Shown here: one piece after another, positions 61,183 to 64,000 of the stretch | Layout: each line of letters begins with the position of its first letter | How positions within the stretch are numbered: the first letter of the stretch is position 1 | DNA from: Anarhynchus alexandrinus | Taxonomy: Eukaryota; Chordata; Aves; Charadriiformes; Charadriidae | Direction of reading: 5' to 3' | Assembly (NCBI GenBank): GCA_008711295.1 | Contig: VUYV01000120.1 | Coordinates: 2,676,340-2,740,339 of the forward strand | DNA length: 64,000 bases | Program-made: the position numbers and the translations under genes | Notes under the pieces: model-generated | Told to the model about the DNA's origin: nothing | The model's input: the letters and a program-made list of their open reading frames with translations, nothing else | Databases searched by the model: none

Positions 61183-64000
61183 CTGCATGAAATTGCTCTT
61201 GTACTAAGGGAAACCTAATGTTGCTATCGTACTCTGAAGCAACCAATATCTGGACATTTTTAGCAAAAGTTTGGCCCTCCTCTTCCTTTTTCAAACTCTC
61301 GAGAATTGGGTTCATGGCACTGTCAGAATAGAATGATTGCAGGAAAAGCATAGATACTATGAAGCATTTTTGTAATGCACAGAATCCAGTTTTTAAGTAG
61401 GTTCGCTTGATATACTAGAATTGACAGGTTAACATATAGCTGCAGTATAAGCTCAGCAGCCTCATAATGTTTTGTCTCATTGCTGCGAATTGTTGGGGGG
61501 GTTTGCATTTAATGAAGGGTAAATGAAATATAAAAACATTGGTTTGGAAGAGGGCACCCAGGGCATTGAATGCAGTCCTTTGTAACAGCAGGATACCAAG
61601 CAGTAGTTGAAAAAAGTCCCCGGGCTAATCCTCACACCAGCAAGCACTGTAAAACATGCCCCATTTGTAAAACATGTCCCATTTGTGAGCAATTTAAGAC
61701 ATATAGTAAATGAACACGTCATAAGTGTATGACAAAAAGAGGACAGAAGAGGCTGAGGGAATCACCAATGTCCTATACCCCTGTGATACTAGAGCACTTG
61801 ATAAACAGGTTTCCCTTAAAATTATGGAAGAGAGATAAGGCATATGACAGAAGCAAGCCAGAAAAGCCTCAAAATTTCCTTCCAATCTTACCTGGAGGGA
61901 AATTTCCCTCCTAGTCCCAAGCCTGGTGGTTGAGTGCAAGCAGTGCATGCTTCAGAGAGCAGAATGTCATTAGGAGATCCAGAAAAGCAGCCTCCCTCTC
62001 GTGTTCAAATTTGGCTGCTCTTCCATACCCAAAGAAAGCAGAAAAAGAGCAACCAGCCAGAAATTAAATTCTGCAGCAAGATAAGAAAGAAATGTGAAAC
62101 TCTTACTGTCCATTGCAGGCCAGCAGTAGCAGCCCTGAAGTCTGAGGTTTGTATCATGTGGCCACAGAGCTAAAAAAGAAGTCACCAGTCACCTTCTCTC
62201 CTTACAAACCTGCTTGGATACATTAACAAATCAGAAAAAATGCTTTATTCTTAGGGACAATCCAGGATGATGAAAACAGAGCATGAGGTGGTGTCTTACG
62301 GTTGTGTAAGGCAGAGACGTTCTGGTTGGTGTTTTAACAATGACTCCGCAAAATATTCCTGGTTTCACTTTCTTTTAAGACAATCAGGTAATTGTCTAAA
62401 TTGCTTTTGATTTTGCCAAGACCATAACTCCCTCAGTGCATCTGTAATTACGTGGCTGCTCTGCAGCCTGACCTGGACTGTCTGTCTTTTCTAGGATGTT
62501 TTGTGCATTCTTCCTTTAACAGGAATTGGTATGGACAAGGCCTTTTTCTGCAAATCCAAGCATGTTGTCTGCTGGACCTACTCTTTCTAAAAATAATCAG
62601 TAGAATATTGTTAATGGTCAGCCAGAAATTCTGCAAAAAAATCCCTCAAATGCATGAGAGCCTTCAGATATCTGCTTAGAGTTTATTTTAATCCCAGCAT
62701 AGGATTTTGAACCTGCATTGACAGCCTTGGCCACCAAACACTGCAAAAGCCTGGTCAGACAGACACCCTGGGGAGAAGGTCTACCTTTAGCTGCACTGCA
62801 AGAAGAACTTCTTATCCATCCCTTATAAAAAGAAGAGTGAAAAACAGCATTGCAGTATACGTCCCCTGGATGTACAATTCTTCTTTCACACTTGAGTAAT
62901 AAAACTGCAACAGAACTTCTTTCCCAGACATGTTCTCCCACTCCTCCAGCAACCACTCCACAGAGGATGGCTTCATTTTGTCACAGCTGTCATCTTTTAA
63001 CCTCTTTGGTAATAAGGTCTGCACAAAGCACCTGCTCCTTTAGCAGCTTCTGTCAGTAGGCTTCTGTCAGAGCCAGGGGGTGCATCTGCCCCACTTCCAA
63101 ATTTGCAGATAGATTGGCAGCTACTGTATCAGCTGGTCCTTGGATTTTGGGACAGATACCAATAATCCTTGCTTTCTTCTAATCTTTCCATCTGTAAAAA
63201 ACCTGCTTGAAGCCACTTTTGATGGACAGCTGTGGCTAACTGGTTTGTTTTGGGGATCTGAGATCATTAATGTTTCCTTCAAATAAGGCCTGTTTTGGGG
63301 GGTACGGGGCAAGAATTGATCAAAGTGTCTCCAGTTCTTCAACTCTTTCTGTGATACGTGTTGGATAACTTGAGCAACTCAACAGCCGCATAGGTGATTT
63401 CTCAGGGGAGCTTCCTCAACACCCAGCTCCTCATTTCCCTGTAGTAGCCCCTGCTGTTGAGACCACTGAAGGATAGCTTTGCTTCTGCCAGATTTGCCTG
63501 TAAGAAAGGAGCTAAAACAGAGAGATCATCCCATTGGGGCAGCTAGAAAAGTGATGTGTTCTTTGCTCTTCTCATGTCAGAGACTGCAGATGGCAAGCTG
63601 AGGACCACTCTTGCCAGAGCAGCTATTGAACCCATGGAGACTGCAAACAGAAGTCAAAGGTGTTCAGGACCCTCTTTCCTGCCACCTCCCCACTGGGTGG
63701 GTTGTGCAGTTATTTACCGAGGAAGATAAAGGAGCTCCCTGTTAAATAGGCTTGTCCTCTGCCTTCCAGCCCAGGAAAACCTGGGTTGGACTCTGGAGGA
63801 GTCTTCAGTTGAGGAGACAGCCCATGTGTACCCTGGCTTTTGGGGCATGCCATAAGTGTCTTCATTTTAGCCATGGCACTGGACTATGAGAAAAGTACGG
63901 GAGAGTGAGCAATGCCTGAGGTGAAGCAAGAGTGGGTGGCTGAAGCAGTAGAGCATGGCAGAAGGAGATGCAGTCGATGGTGACCTTTACACACCTTGAT
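61183..64000. other. Unique non-coding sequence to window end
   Basis: No gene, RNA or transposon recognised. An 18-bp tandem pair lies at 61.65 kb. Frames of up to 112 codons lack known domains. The window ends in unique sequence. Confidence 0.5.
61648..61683. repeat. Two-copy 18-bp tandem repeat
   Basis: TGTAAAACATGCCCCATT is followed directly by the same unit with one change (C to T), then a partial TGT. It is a recent-looking short tandem duplication. Confidence 0.88.

Noticed and set aside
63968..63985. Near repeat of the 59.3 kb sequence TGCAGTC(A/G)ATGGTGACC at the window end
   Set aside because: A 17-base match with one mismatch is expected several times by chance in 64 kb on two strands, and the flanks do not match.
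1..64000. CRISPR arrays, bacterial operons, endogenous retrovirus genes or LTR pairs
   Set aside because: No regularly spaced repeats, no gag, pol or env-like frames, and no paired long terminal repeats were seen. The DNA is vertebrate in character.

Overview
The window reads as avian nuclear DNA. The best evidence is a set of CR1 non-LTR retrotransposon pieces, some with the typical bird CR1 3' end (ATTCTGTGAT or ATTCTATGAT type repeats next to a 'GGTTGGAAGGGACCT' block). The background is AT-rich and poor in CpG, simple repeats are short, and young LINE/SINE density is very low. I found no host protein-coding gene, no convincing exon, and no tRNA, rRNA or snRNA gene. The only ancestrally coding sequence I can support is decayed CR1 ORF2 (reverse transcriptase). 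The window is best read as a gene desert or the inside of a very large intron.

Layout. 1-16.6 kb is mostly unique sequence. It holds a bird-type CR1 3' fragment (2.05-2.27 kb), an adjacent much older amniote-type CR1 piece (2.35-2.77 kb), a CpG-enriched patch (6.14-6.37 kb) and a 26-bp perfect palindrome (14.84 kb). 16.6-27.7 kb has a short CR1 end, two CpG clusters (17.36 and 25.43-25.68 kb) and a poly(A) run ending in the only N (20.665 kb). 27.76-30.55 kb is the main element: a decayed CR1 split by a second CR1 insertion inside its reverse transcriptase region, with 4-bp direct repeats at the junctions. 30.5-47.9 kb has further CR1 fragments of different ages (35.28, about 36, 39.3, 45.7 and 47.6 kb), a probable tRNA-derived SINE piece (45.6 kb), several stretches that look like conserved non-coding regulatory DNA, and an RFX X-box-like palindrome (41.48 kb). 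47.9-64 kb has no clear transposon. It holds the best enhancer-like block (52.64-53.13 kb, with paired homeodomain-type TTAATGAATAT repeats), a hairpin at 60.06 kb and a CACGTG-centred 24-bp palindrome at 61.16 kb.

How the parts relate. No genes act together here. The retrotransposon pieces form a layered record: amniote-type CR1, then bird CR1, then CR1 inserted into CR1. The regulatory-looking blocks would be long-range elements for a gene outside the window if they are real. All regulatory calls rest on reading the sequence by eye and need cross-species alignment. No novel system such as a defence locus, CRISPR array, virus or gene cluster is visible.
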